A stretch of 64,000 nt of DNA, taken from Cupriavidus gilardii (lineage in GTDB: Bacteria; Pseudomonadota; Gammaproteobacteria; Burkholderiales; Burkholderiaceae). A program made the translations under genes and the position numbers. The stretch's first letter is position 1, and each line of letters starts with the position of its first letter. Under the pieces are notes generated by a model. That model did no database searches. It was given only the letters and a program-made list of their open reading frames with translations, and was not told the DNA's origin. The stretch covers positions 186,001-250,000 of the forward strand of contig NZ_VZOV01000005.1 of the NCBI RefSeq assembly GCF_008801915.1, written 5' to 3'. Below are positions 9,601 through 17,510 of this stretch, piece after piece.

Positions 9601-12600
9601 CAGCTCGACCGGCAGGCCGCGGTCGGCGTCAAGGTCCGGCTGCAGGTCGTGCCGGCGGCGCAGTACCGGCCCGGCCGCGTGCCGGCCGCCGACGATGCGA
9701 TCGGTACCGTGCCGCTGTCGCGGCGCGACGGCAGCACGGTACCGGGCGAGATTGCGCTGAACCGCGGCTACGAAGGCGATATCCGCGTGGCGCTGCCGGA
9801 AGGCTTCGTCGAAGGCCTGCCGCTGGTACGCAACGAGGCGGGCGAGCGGATCGATGTGCTGCAGCAACTTGGGCATTTCCCGCGGGGGAGGGCGCATCTC
9901 GATCTGGCCGCCGAGGCGGGCTACGTGACCTTCGACAACCGCGCGATGCCGATCTCGGTGCCGCAGGTGCCCGGCTACTTCACGGTGCGGGCCGAGGGCG
10001 CCTACCAGGGCGTGCGCATGGACATGGACGGCAGCGGCCGCCCCGACTACGACGCGGCCGCGCTGGCCGACCGGATCCGCGCGCACCCGGACTATCGCGA
10101 AGGCATGCCGGTGCTGATCTACGACTGCTTCGGCATGGACGGTCCGCTGCCGCTGGCGCAGCAACTGGCCACCGCGCTGGACGCCCGTGTCTACGCGCCG
10201 GACGGCAGGTGGGAGATCCGCGGCTGGCATGACGGCGGCGATACCGTCTTCGGCGGCGCGATGCGCGTCGATGCGAGCCCCGAAGCGATGGCGCAGTCCG
10301 ATGCGCCGGTGCACAGCCAGGGCGGACGCTTCTACGGCGCCATGCCGGCGCTGCCGATCGTCGGCGTCAGCGAAGGCGGACGGGCGCTGCCAGACAGCGC
10401 ATTGACGATGCCGCGCGGCGATGCGCCGAGGCCGGTCAACGCCGCCCGCGACGGCAATGACATCCACGCCGCCGATCCCGCCGCGTGGCGTACCGCGTCG
10501 CCGCGCCATGCCGATGCGACGTTCGGCGCCTCGCGGCTGAAGGTGATGGTGCCGGGCGACTACAACGTCGTGCTGGGGCGCTTCGATCGCGAGCGCGGCC
10601 TGCTCGACGAGAACGGCGAAGCGGTCGGCGCACATCGGCTCGCGCTGGAACTGGCCGACGCAGGCAAGAAGGACGGCGCGGTCGTGCTGGCGCTCGACGG
10701 TGGCAGCCAGCATGCGCGGCGCGCCTTCGCGCAGCAGGTGGCGGACGTGATGGGCGTCGACGTGATGCTGCCGGCGGCGGATTTCAGGCTCGATACGCTG
10801 GATGCCGCCGCCACGCGGGCCGCCGCCAACAACGCAGGCGGCCCGCCCAAGCCGGTACTGAAGCTCGATCAGCAAGGCGTGGCATGGCAAACGCTGCAAC
10901 CGCAACCGTATCGCCATGCCAACCGCAGTTTCGCGGTCGACGGCGTCGACGCGGTGCGCCTGGTCCACGACGATGGCCGGCAGACGCCAGTCGACCTGGC
11001 CCACTATCTGGGCCCGCGGCTGGGCTCGGGCGCCGTCAAGACGGTGTTTGCGCTGGGCAACAGCCATGCGGTGGGGCTCGGCAACGACAGCATGATCGCC
11101 GCCTTCCCGATGGGCGCCGAGCGCGAGGCGATGGCGCAGGTCGAGGCGCTGGGCATGCCGACGCTGCGCATCCATGGCGGCGACGGGGACACGGTGCTCG
11201 GCCATCCGGCCATCGTCTATGAACGCTATCTGGCCGGCAGTGCGGACCTGCTCGACGGCAACGGCAATCTGCTGCCGCACTACGCGGCGCGGATGAACGC
11301 GCGGACGCTGCGCGATCTCGATGCGATCGAGCACGGTATCGAGAACGGTGCGGACGGGCGCGGCCTGCTGCTGCAGGACGTCGAGTTTGCATTCTTCGCC
11401 GATGGCAGCGTCAAGATCGCCGACGTGATGTCGGTCGAGCCCGGCGGCGGCCTGGCCGCGCATGGGCAGGCCGTGGTGACGGTGCTGGCGAAGATGCGCG
11501 AGGCCGCGCAGGCCAATGTGGCCCGCGTCGCGACCGATCCGCAGGGCACGGTGCGCTCGGCCACGTTCCGGCATGGCGGCGAGCCGGAGGCCGAGGGCGC
11601 GGCAGCGCCTGAACCGGGCGAGTCGAACAAGCCGACGCCGGCCAACCCGCAGCCGGCATCGTCGTCACCCACGCCGGCACCGCGCCCGTGGAAGCTGCGC
11701 GCCACCGTGGCGGCATCGGTCGGCGGGGCCTTCGCCACCGGGGCTGCGGCCATGCCATTCATGCCGATGCCTGGCACCGCGGCGTCGGTGGTGGTCGCCG
11801 GCTCCTGCTTCATCTATCGCGGCGGCGTCGCCGCCGGCCGCACGGCCTTCGCCAACCGGGTGATCCGCCGCACCGAGCGGCAGACGCCTGCCGATGTCGC
11901 CTGGCTGCGCAAGGCCCTGGCCAGCGATCGTGCCGCGATCTGGGGGATCAGCGAGAACAACCGCAAGGTATTCGATGCGCATATCCAGGTCCTCGAGCGG
12001 CATGTCGGCGCGGAGACCAACAAGCCCTCGGCGGAGGAGGTTGCAGCCGCCGTGCAGGCGCTGAAGCAGGCCGGCACGGCGCTGCTGACGCCGGACACCG
12101 TCGCCGGCCGCATCAATGACGGCCTGCAGATCGGCACGCTGGCGATCAACAACGCGACGACGGTGACCTGGTTCATGCATCACGGCGTGGACCTGGGCAA
12201 TGTCGCGACGTACAGCAACACGGCGTTCCTGGCGGCCAACGGCGTGCTGGCGAGCTTCAATATCGCCAACCGCATCGGCTACCACGCCAAGGTCAAGCTG
12301 CCCGCGCTGCCCGCGGCCCATACGCGCAAGTTCGTGATGAGCATGTATGCCGCCGGCGCGATTCCGCTGGCGGTAACGGACGTGATGACGTACGGCGGCG
12401 TGGCCGGCGGCCTCGGTGCGGCGAGCCTCGCCACCTTCGGTGTCGGTGCCTTCCTGCAGTCGCGCGTCGAGCGCGGCGTCGCCAACCGGGAGTTCAACGA
12501 GCTGGCAGCGGACAAGGGCGGCAATATCCAGCTGAAGCCGGACCAATCGCTGCTGCCGCGCAAATGGGAGTTTTTCGGCCGGGCGATGCCGTATGGGCTG

Positions 12601-13110
12601 GTACTGCTGGGCGGCGGCGTGATCGTCAACTTCGGCATGAAGATCCTGCTGGAGACCCTGGGCAGCGACGAGGAAGACCAGCCCGTCAAGCCGCCATTGC
12701 CGTCCTCGACGCCATCGGCGCCGCCGACGCAGGACCCGTCGTCGACGCAGCCGGCTCCGACGCCACCGCCGCGCTCGGAAAAACCGTCCGAGGAGCCGAA
12801 GCCGCCGACCACCGAACCGCCTGCGCAACAGCCGGAGCCCGAGCGGCCGCGTCCGCGCAACGGACGCGTGACCGTGCAGCCCTACCATGCCGGCGTCGAG
12901 ACTTCGACGCTGTGGGGCATCGCGGCGACGAACCTCGATACGCTGCTGTCCGATGGGCAGAAGGAGGACGCCGAGGCCGAGGCAATGACCACGGACCAGC
13001 AGGTTGCCGCCTACGCGCTGCGCGAGCTGATCAACCTGAATCCGCAGTACAACCTCGCGGAGAACCCGGACCACATCGAGCCGGGATGGGTGCTGGATGT
13101 GACCCGATAA
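3649..13110 (+). CDS. giant multidomain protein: DUF4781-like, glutamate racemase domain between two D-glutamate cyclase-type domains, toxin-like repeats, LysM-like tail
   Basis: This is a 3153-residue protein; the start is ATG 3649 with AGGAGA 8 bases upstream. Visible modules in order: residues 1-110, a charged Ala-rich helix then a Gln/Asn-rich run; ~380-700, a DUF4781-like region (GRTLWVDDQG, then a hydrophobic Gly/Ala stretch at ~468-524); ~950-1200, a degenerate D-glutamate-cyclase C-terminal-like domain; ~1265-1490, an Asp/Glu racemase domain with FDSSNGG (D1277), GCNTAC (C1345) and CCTHYPAL (C1462, H1464), matching the MurI active-site motifs; ~1618-1864, an intact DUF4392-type cyclase domain (TDGPPG, GDGGNEAGMG at 1752-1761). 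Next come two copies of a segment like those in polymorphic toxins (HPDYREGMPVLIYDC at ~2146 and a second at ~2328-2381), a possible kinase-like fold (GSGAVK at 2459-2464, D2577, D2592), hydrophobic helices at ~2682-2725, 2895-2938 and 2979-3004, a Pro-rich linker and a LysM-like end (~3078-3153). There is no Sec signal. It may make and cyclise D-glutamate, perhaps as an effector; function and export are inference. Confidence 0.85.
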   Translation: MLDFKDLMQAREAILAAARAAAEAAARAAAEEARRAQAREAERQREAQEAETARRNEQNNQAQQAQQANQAQQANQANQAQQADQKQQPDRAANSQPVVTPALYTPQTNPGGVVQVKGPGGDKPATDPAQQARDKEQDEAKGHTDRWHKDAKGAYDDSETKRNAGTMTDADWKPIEQKYGMVMAGAQNELRVAANQAAATGGDDKAIAAAVDAKAKEIRERYNDPVLDQNLDMIKDGFLKAEPTQQARDTQGARFYGGAQDAAAKGHTSLSLAFARELKDHDRAPAMADYDLTRAMDRGYEEYSGTDKAKEDQRRFELDKDEILQGTFDSLALRKDELTVKAGDDKALDNAIALAAPNADPKLIKEQLAEDAPEGATIKVIPMYVTGPGMSPYQSAVFEFVKDGRTLWVDDQGAVYGKGDQSAERDFQENNELHDKGTVYLASDLSLGADGHVKFDDIDAHIVTGREQARAWLDIGVTALGAIGGVGVMLATGGAATPLVAAAWSGMLGSMGYGLAVTAIDAQNMADHGRSLNPLDNSRAFSLWANAFGSVAGIGGLGLGKGASLAIRASGALANRSTALTARAAALSDRAANLAANSNPLAANVAALAAKTQRAATMAQSASRTLAGTASRMAVGGNVLNLGAFGTGGILTTQQAATFVQHGDQMSLTEKLQNGAMLLMGMTQMMPAGIQMRSARAVHDATVRVLGRTPRAEAAAQALALQTAVQAGEGIANGRDGSEARVRVRPADEGTAGGRQPADTAGAPRAGGEEAGHSSATAGRPTVGRGQEGDAHGTPARPATVPSADPQSQFAVTTRAGDGGGRSFTPQKLGVWQSVKLASRLTFDAAVAQGVRLQDGVVNRMMDRAMQQAVTRYMREAGERSRHGEAPPAASRTNTSGRSRRRAEARADARGDARPNVRSAVFAHGGGGRAAVLEAARAEPSIVLQNAISPLDRVAGMDGRPMSLSVPYGAELAARALQDVDTVLIATSPATLHGGADTHGPLGAATLGAYLSALGKEVIFVTDPAHEALLADLLQGELGLADARIETFTATDSTGAAQQAQALLAKYRTQAVVAVEVAGRNRAGEYRLANGERLDGAPRVDQLLVEANAKDLVTVAIGADSHTAGMRSALERAMTSLHVEPADIDQWSAVGASHPVVGMNTNLAAQAVGFALQRASGSDHAMPTTDRVAAMIDRMAALHAYDSVTLERGATSMRGLDKRSFLGLYELLQAQARQLPDGLDLAQMLDGMQRRFVPKGVDPEQFGIKVIDDIIEVTVFDSSNGGILAAMNIARHIFSMTGKRVQLVAYGDHAAGTYGGRERDDLIRRVNDGLHAMHQQQADANALGCNTACITYPEGWAGLSERDFINLIHTTARAMAQDGGRNFALVATPGTVNSHAYRDAVDALRTGQNVLEIGANEWAAAVNALQHQAKQGPELVAIQKLVAKYINAERIPPETESLWLCCTHYPALARLIRQQLDASGLGHVKLIDPMQYQAKALVDRLIERGVLKQDDLLPEPIPFEEVSAQDMLPLLAVTTGRASEVVRLAQGMTEDPRARAFGVPEFSASTDPGQIRGILDANRMPAAIDAMVTGYTGRNIDRLAIPKGALHAAAAMADAEHVLLLTGFSVAEGLPETDGPPGTVALGAMLRAAGKRVSYIVDSANQPILEAALADMGQPLDSVHVFDEHADSSSPVVRAMLEELRPDHVSSIELPGRTAAGTKHNMRGVNLDDFTPGIDAFLKAAQEMGIGTSSVGDGGNEAGMGNVAAFVPLAPAGTPIASVVRTDILVTASVSNWGAYAIGAALLRQLGKAHLMPTENQILSAIEASVHAGAVDGVSRQRVPTVDGFSPEVHAAVYRLLRHWAGAEATTGPGAPVPALIGTAMPRRQPRSVLEDLFAHGLRRPFHGADEGGRGNLQARHVPAIVDRSWSLRDGVPGIDAIATMIDSVHATGGRLAGVKYVAVRDADAANARPKVIGAFDSPLQAAAQLDRQAAVGVKVRLQVVPAAQYRPGRVPAADDAIGTVPLSRRDGSTVPGEIALNRGYEGDIRVALPEGFVEGLPLVRNEAGERIDVLQQLGHFPRGRAHLDLAAEAGYVTFDNRAMPISVPQVPGYFTVRAEGAYQGVRMDMDGSGRPDYDAAALADRIRAHPDYREGMPVLIYDCFGMDGPLPLAQQLATALDARVYAPDGRWEIRGWHDGGDTVFGGAMRVDASPEAMAQSDAPVHSQGGRFYGAMPALPIVGVSEGGRALPDSALTMPRGDAPRPVNAARDGNDIHAADPAAWRTASPRHADATFGASRLKVMVPGDYNVVLGRFDRERGLLDENGEAVGAHRLALELADAGKKDGAVVLALDGGSQHARRAFAQQVADVMGVDVMLPAADFRLDTLDAAATRAAANNAGGPPKPVLKLDQQGVAWQTLQPQPYRHANRSFAVDGVDAVRLVHDDGRQTPVDLAHYLGPRLGSGAVKTVFALGNSHAVGLGNDSMIAAFPMGAEREAMAQVEALGMPTLRIHGGDGDTVLGHPAIVYERYLAGSADLLDGNGNLLPHYAARMNARTLRDLDAIEHGIENGADGRGLLLQDVEFAFFADGSVKIADVMSVEPGGGLAAHGQAVVTVLAKMREAAQANVARVATDPQGTVRSATFRHGGEPEAEGAAAPEPGESNKPTPANPQPASSSPTPAPRPWKLRATVAASVGGAFATGAAAMPFMPMPGTAASVVVAGSCFIYRGGVAAGRTAFANRVIRRTERQTPADVAWLRKALASDRAAIWGISENNRKVFDAHIQVLERHVGAETNKPSAEEVAAAVQALKQAGTALLTPDTVAGRINDGLQIGTLAINNATTVTWFMHHGVDLGNVATYSNTAFLAANGVLASFNIANRIGYHAKVKLPALPAAHTRKFVMSMYAAGAIPLAVTDVMTYGGVAGGLGAASLATFGVGAFLQSRVERGVANREFNELAADKGGNIQLKPDQSLLPRKWEFFGRAMPYGLVLLGGGVIVNFGMKILLETLGSDEEDQPVKPPLPSSTPSAPPTQDPSSTQPAPTPPPRSEKPSEEPKPPTTEPPAQQPEPERPRPRNGRVTVQPYHAGVETSTLWGIAATNLDTLLSDGQKEDAEAEAMTTDQQVAAYALRELINLNPQYNLAENPDHIEPGWVLDVTR

Positions 13111-13138
13111 GCTGACCGATAAGCTGACCCGATAAGCG
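13101..13138. repeat. three short tandem repeats across the giant gene's stop codon
   Basis: Three near-identical 12-13 bp units of the form GAC(C)CGATAAGCT run from 13101 to 13138. The first contains the TAA stop of the giant gene, and the later copies repeat a potential stop in the same sequence context. It probably arose by slippage. Confidence 0.7.
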
Positions 13139-13170
13139 ATTGGCAGAACCACAGGCGCACGCTGCCACCC

Positions 13171-13199
13171 CGTCGTCCCTGCTTTCGCGGGAACGACGG
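13171..13199. terminator. REP-like hairpin between convergent genes
   Basis: CGTCGTCCC and GGGAACGACG form a stem with one bulge around the loop TGCTTTCGC. It lies between the ends of the giant gene and the oppositely oriented amidase gene. The sequence resembles the short dispersed REP-like palindromes of betaproteobacteria and could end transcription from both sides. Dispersal across the genome cannot be checked here. Confidence 0.5.
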
Positions 13200-13213
13200 A
13201 GGTATTCCAGGGC

Positions 13214-14404
13214 TCAGCCCAAGGCGGCCACCACGCGCTCGGCCAATGCGATCAGGCTGCGGTCGCTGCCGGCGGGCCCCAGCAGGGAAAGGCCCAGCGG
13301 GGCGCCATCGCGGCGACACAGCGGCAGGCTGATCTGCGGAAAGCCGCTGAGGCCGGCGAGGCACAGCATCTGCACGGCGCGGTTGCGATAGTCCTCGAGC
13401 GTGTCGAGCGGTGCGTCCTGCAGCGGCGCGATATCGGGCATCGTCGGCAACAGCAGCACGCCGTCGTCGCCAAGCAATGCGGCGAGGTGGGCGGTGAACG
13501 CCCGGCGCACCTGCATGGCCTCGTCGCACTGGCCAGCGGTGACGCTCTTCGAGAACGCGAATCGCGCCGCCACGTCGGCACCCAGCCGCAGCCCGTAGCG
13601 CTCGATCATGTCGCCATCGCTGTGCCAGGCTTCCCGGCCTTGCACATAACGGAAGGCCCAGTACAGGTCGTCGATCGGACGGTCCGCGGCCGCCACCGCA
13701 TCGCCGTTGCCCAGCGCGTGCTGGATGCGAGCCGCCACCGGGAGCAGCGCAGCGCGTGCAGCGGGCTCGGCCAGCGCGAACAGATCGTCCGCCAGCAGCA
13801 GGCGCGCCGAAGCTGGCAAGGTGTTGGCATCCGGGCCCAGCAGCACATCGGCGACCCGCGCAAACGTGCCGATATCGCGCGCGAAGAAGCCGCAGGTATC
13901 GAGGCTGTCGCACAGCGGCAGGCATCCAGCCAGCGAGATGCGGCCATGCGTCGGCCGGATCCCGAGCAGGCCGCAATGGCTGGCGGGGGCACGTACCGAG
14001 CCGCCAGTGTCGGTGCCCAGCGCAAAGTCGCACAGAACGTTCGAGACCGCCGACGCGGAACCGGAGGAGGAGCCGCCGGTGATGCGCTCCGGTGCCGCGC
14101 CGTTGATCGGGGCGCCATAGTGTGCGTTCTTGCCGTTCATCGAGAAGGCCAGCTCGTCGGTATGGGTCTTGCCGACGAAGGCCGCCCCCGCGTCCAGCAG
14201 GCTTTGCACCGCGGGCGCCGTGGACGGCTTGATGCCGGACATCGCCAGCACATGCGGGTTGCCGCCGCCGGTGGGGTAGCCCGCCACGTCGAACAGGTCC
14301 TTGGCGGCGAAGCGCAGCCCCCGCAAGGGCCCGTCGAGCGCGTGCGGCACGTCGGCTTCTGGGTAGGGCATGAACGAACGGGAGGGGTGCGATGCGAGGC
14401 TCAT
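13214..14404 (-). CDS. amidase (amidase-signature family)
   Basis: The 396-residue product begins MSLASHPSRSF. It shows the amidase-signature core: FAAKDLFD with catalytic Lys35, ITGGSSSGSASAV with the cis-Ser at about S112, and GTDTGGSVRAP with nucleophile Ser136. The length fits shorter family members such as the AtzF/GatA-like amidases. It has no signal peptide, so it is cytoplasmic. It is the last gene of the peptide-type ABC importer operon, 71 bases after the second ATPase gene, which suggests it hydrolyses an amide bond in the imported compound. The specific substrate is unknown. The longer open frame to 14596 runs back into the ATPase gene and has no better start. Confidence 0.9.
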   Translation of the reverse strand: MSLASHPSRSFMPYPEADVPHALDGPLRGLRFAAKDLFDVAGYPTGGGNPHVLAMSGIKPSTAPAVQSLLDAGAAFVGKTHTDELAFSMNGKNAHYGAPINGAAPERITGGSSSGSASAVSNVLCDFALGTDTGGSVRAPASHCGLLGIRPTHGRISLAGCLPLCDSLDTCGFFARDIGTFARVADVLLGPDANTLPASARLLLADDLFALAEPAARAALLPVAARIQHALGNGDAVAAADRPIDDLYWAFRYVQGREAWHSDGDMIERYGLRLGADVAARFAFSKSVTAGQCDEAMQVRRAFTAHLAALLGDDGVLLLPTMPDIAPLQDAPLDTLEDYRNRAVQMLCLAGLSGFPQISLPLCRRDGAPLGLSLLGPAGSDRSLIALAERVVAALG

Positions 14405-14475
14405 GGGGTCTCCGCAGGGTCTGGCCCGACCGGAGGGCCGGGCGATGCGCGATGGTCGGGACCGGCCCGGTGGGG

Positions 14476-15528
14476 TCAGGCCACGGCCAATGCAGGTTCG
14501 GTGGCAGCGGCGAGCACGCAGCTGACGTGGTGACCGTCGCCGACCGAGACGGGCTGCGGCACCTGCCGCAGGCATTCGGGCCGCGCATGGGCGCACCGTG
14601 GCGCAAAGCTGCAGCCAGCGGGCAAAGCGGCAAGATCGGGCGGCGATCCGGGGATGGCCGCCAGCCGCTCGCCGCGCGCCATGCCGTGCTGGCGGCCTTG
14701 CAACAGCGCGATGGTGTACGGATGACGCGCGTCGCGCAGCAGCGTCCGGATCGGCCCTTCCTCGACGATGCGGCCGCCGTACATCACCGCGACACGATCG
14801 GCGATCTCGACCGCGGCGCCGATATCGTGGGTCACAAATACGATCGACAGACCCAGCGCGCGTTGCAGTTCGCGCAGCAGGATCAGCACCTGGATCTGCA
14901 CGGTGGCGTCGAGGGCGGTGGTCGGCTCGTCGGCCAGCAGCACCTTCGGCCTGGCCGACAACGCCAGCGCGATCATCGCGCGCTGGCGCATCCCTCCCGA
15001 CAGCTCGTGCGGATAGGCGGCCAGGCGCCGCTCGGGGCTCGGGATGCGAACCGCCTCCAGCGCCTGCAGGGCCCGCTTGCGGGCTTCCCCGGCCGAGACG
15101 CGGCTATGGGCGCGGATGCATTCGACGATCTGCTCGCCAATGTTGTAGACCGGGTCGAGCGCGAGCAACGGCTCCTGGAACACCATGGCGACGGTGCCGC
15201 CGCGGATGCTGGCCAGGCCTTTGGCATCGAGCCGCATCACGTCGGTGCCGTCGATCACGATGTCGCCGGTCATCGTCGTGCGGCGGGGCGGATGCAGCCG
15301 CATCAGCGCGCGCAGCGTGACGCTCTTGCCGGAGCCGGACTCGCCGATCAGCGCGACCGCCTCGCTGGGGGCTACCCGCAGCGAGACGCCGTTGACCGCG
15401 CGGATGGTCTTGCCGCCGGCGTCGAAGGCGACATGCAGGTCGCGCACGGCAACCATCGGCGGGTCGGACGAAGGCGTGGCGGTCGGTGCCGATGCGCCTG
15501 GTGCCGATGCGATGACGGGGGCATTCAT
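14476..15528 (-). CDS. peptide-type ABC transporter ATP-binding protein (DppD/OppD-like)
   Basis: The 350-residue ATPase shows Walker A GESGSGKS, Q-loop VFQEPLLALDP, signature LSGGMRQR, Walker B VLLADEPTTALD and switch His in FVTHD. The C-terminal oligopeptide-transporter extension carries the Cys-rich motif GCSFAPRCAHARPEC, which in this subfamily can bind an Fe-S cluster. The start MNAPVIASAP at 15528 has GAGGAG just upstream; an upstream start at 15555 would overlap the preceding gene. It should pair with the ATPase at 15539-16603 to power the two permeases of the operon. It acts at the cytoplasmic face of the inner membrane. Confidence 0.9.
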   Translation of the reverse strand: MNAPVIASAPGASAPTATPSSDPPMVAVRDLHVAFDAGGKTIRAVNGVSLRVAPSEAVALIGESGSGKSVTLRALMRLHPPRRTTMTGDIVIDGTDVMRLDAKGLASIRGGTVAMVFQEPLLALDPVYNIGEQIVECIRAHSRVSAGEARKRALQALEAVRIPSPERRLAAYPHELSGGMRQRAMIALALSARPKVLLADEPTTALDATVQIQVLILLRELQRALGLSIVFVTHDIGAAVEIADRVAVMYGGRIVEEGPIRTLLRDARHPYTIALLQGRQHGMARGERLAAIPGSPPDLAALPAGCSFAPRCAHARPECLRQVPQPVSVGDGHHVSCVLAAATEPALAVA

Positions 15529-15538
15529 GCTGGTCTCC

Positions 15539-16603
<1,065 letters not shown>

Positions 16604-16607
16604 CGGC

Positions 16608-17495
16608 TCAGTCCTTGATTTCCATCGCCGAGCGGATGCCGTCGGCGAGCAGGTTGAACGAGATCGACGTCACGAAGATCATCGCCCCGGGCAACGCGGC
16701 CACCCATGGCTGGGTATAGATCGCGGTGCGCAGCGTGTTCAGCATCAGGCCCCATTCGGGCTCCGGCGGCTTGACGCCCAGACCCAGGAACGACAGCCCG
16801 GAAGCCAGGATCATCGACACCGAGATCAGGCCGGTCGCATAGACGAAGATCGGTCCCAGCACGTTGTTCAGCACGTGCGCGCGCACGATGGTCAGCGCGG
16901 AGGCACCCGACGCCCGCGCGGCATCGACAAATTCCCGGTTGCGTACCTGCGTGGTGACGCTCTCGGCCACGCGCGCGATCTGCGGAACGAACACGATGGT
17001 CAGCGACAGCAGCGCATTGCCGACGCCGGCGCCCAGCGTGCCGGACAGCGCGATGGCCAGCAGCACCGAAGGAAAGGCGTAGAAGATGTCGACCACCCGC
17101 ATGATCGCGGTATTGACCCAGCCGCCGGCATAGCCGGCCACGATGCCCAGCGCACTTCCCAGCACGAAGGCGATCAGCACCGGCGTGATGCCCATGAACA
17201 GCGACAGCCGCGCGCCCAGGATCAGGCGCGACAGCATGTCGCGGCCCAGCTCGTCGGTGCCGAGCGGATAGCCTTCGGTGCCGATCGGTTTCAGGCGCTT
17301 CAGAATCGACGACGCATAGGGATCGGCCGGCATCAGCAGCGGCGCGAGCAGCGCGACGAGGATCAGCGCGAGCAGGATCAGGGCCGCGGCCATCGCCAGC
17401 CTGTTGCGCAGCAGGCGGCGGCCGACCGTGGTCCAGTAGCCGGGGGAGCGCTCCGCCGTGGCCGGCCGGCCGGTATTGTCCAGCGTCATTTCCAT
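16608..17495 (-). CDS. peptide-type ABC transporter permease (DppC-like)
   Basis: The 295-residue inner-membrane protein has a cytoplasmic N-terminus, a first helix near residues 33-55 (LAMAAALILLALILVALLAP), a DppC-type periplasmic loop (LGTDELGRDMLSRLILGARLSL) and the BPD-transporter EAA-type coupling loop (EFVDAARASGASALTIVRAHVLNN). It ends with the helix SFLGLGVKPPEPEWGLML that is typical of this family. It pairs with the DppB-like permease 15 bases upstream to form the translocation channel. Confidence 0.92.
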   Translation of the reverse strand: MEMTLDNTGRPATAERSPGYWTTVGRRLLRNRLAMAAALILLALILVALLAPLLMPADPYASSILKRLKPIGTEGYPLGTDELGRDMLSRLILGARLSLFMGITPVLIAFVLGSALGIVAGYAGGWVNTAIMRVVDIFYAFPSVLLAIALSGTLGAGVGNALLSLTIVFVPQIARVAESVTTQVRNREFVDAARASGASALTIVRAHVLNNVLGPIFVYATGLISVSMILASGLSFLGLGVKPPEPEWGLMLNTLRTAIYTQPWVAALPGAMIFVTSISFNLLADGIRSAMEIKD

Positions 17496-17510
17496 GGCTT
17501 TTTTCCGGGG

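Noticed and set aside
3490..11574. 2694-codon open frame on the minus strand over the giant gene
   Set aside because: It is antisense to the giant gene, rich in His, Arg and Gly with no domain I recognise. It is a high-GC codon-bias shadow, while the plus frame shows clear enzyme motifs.
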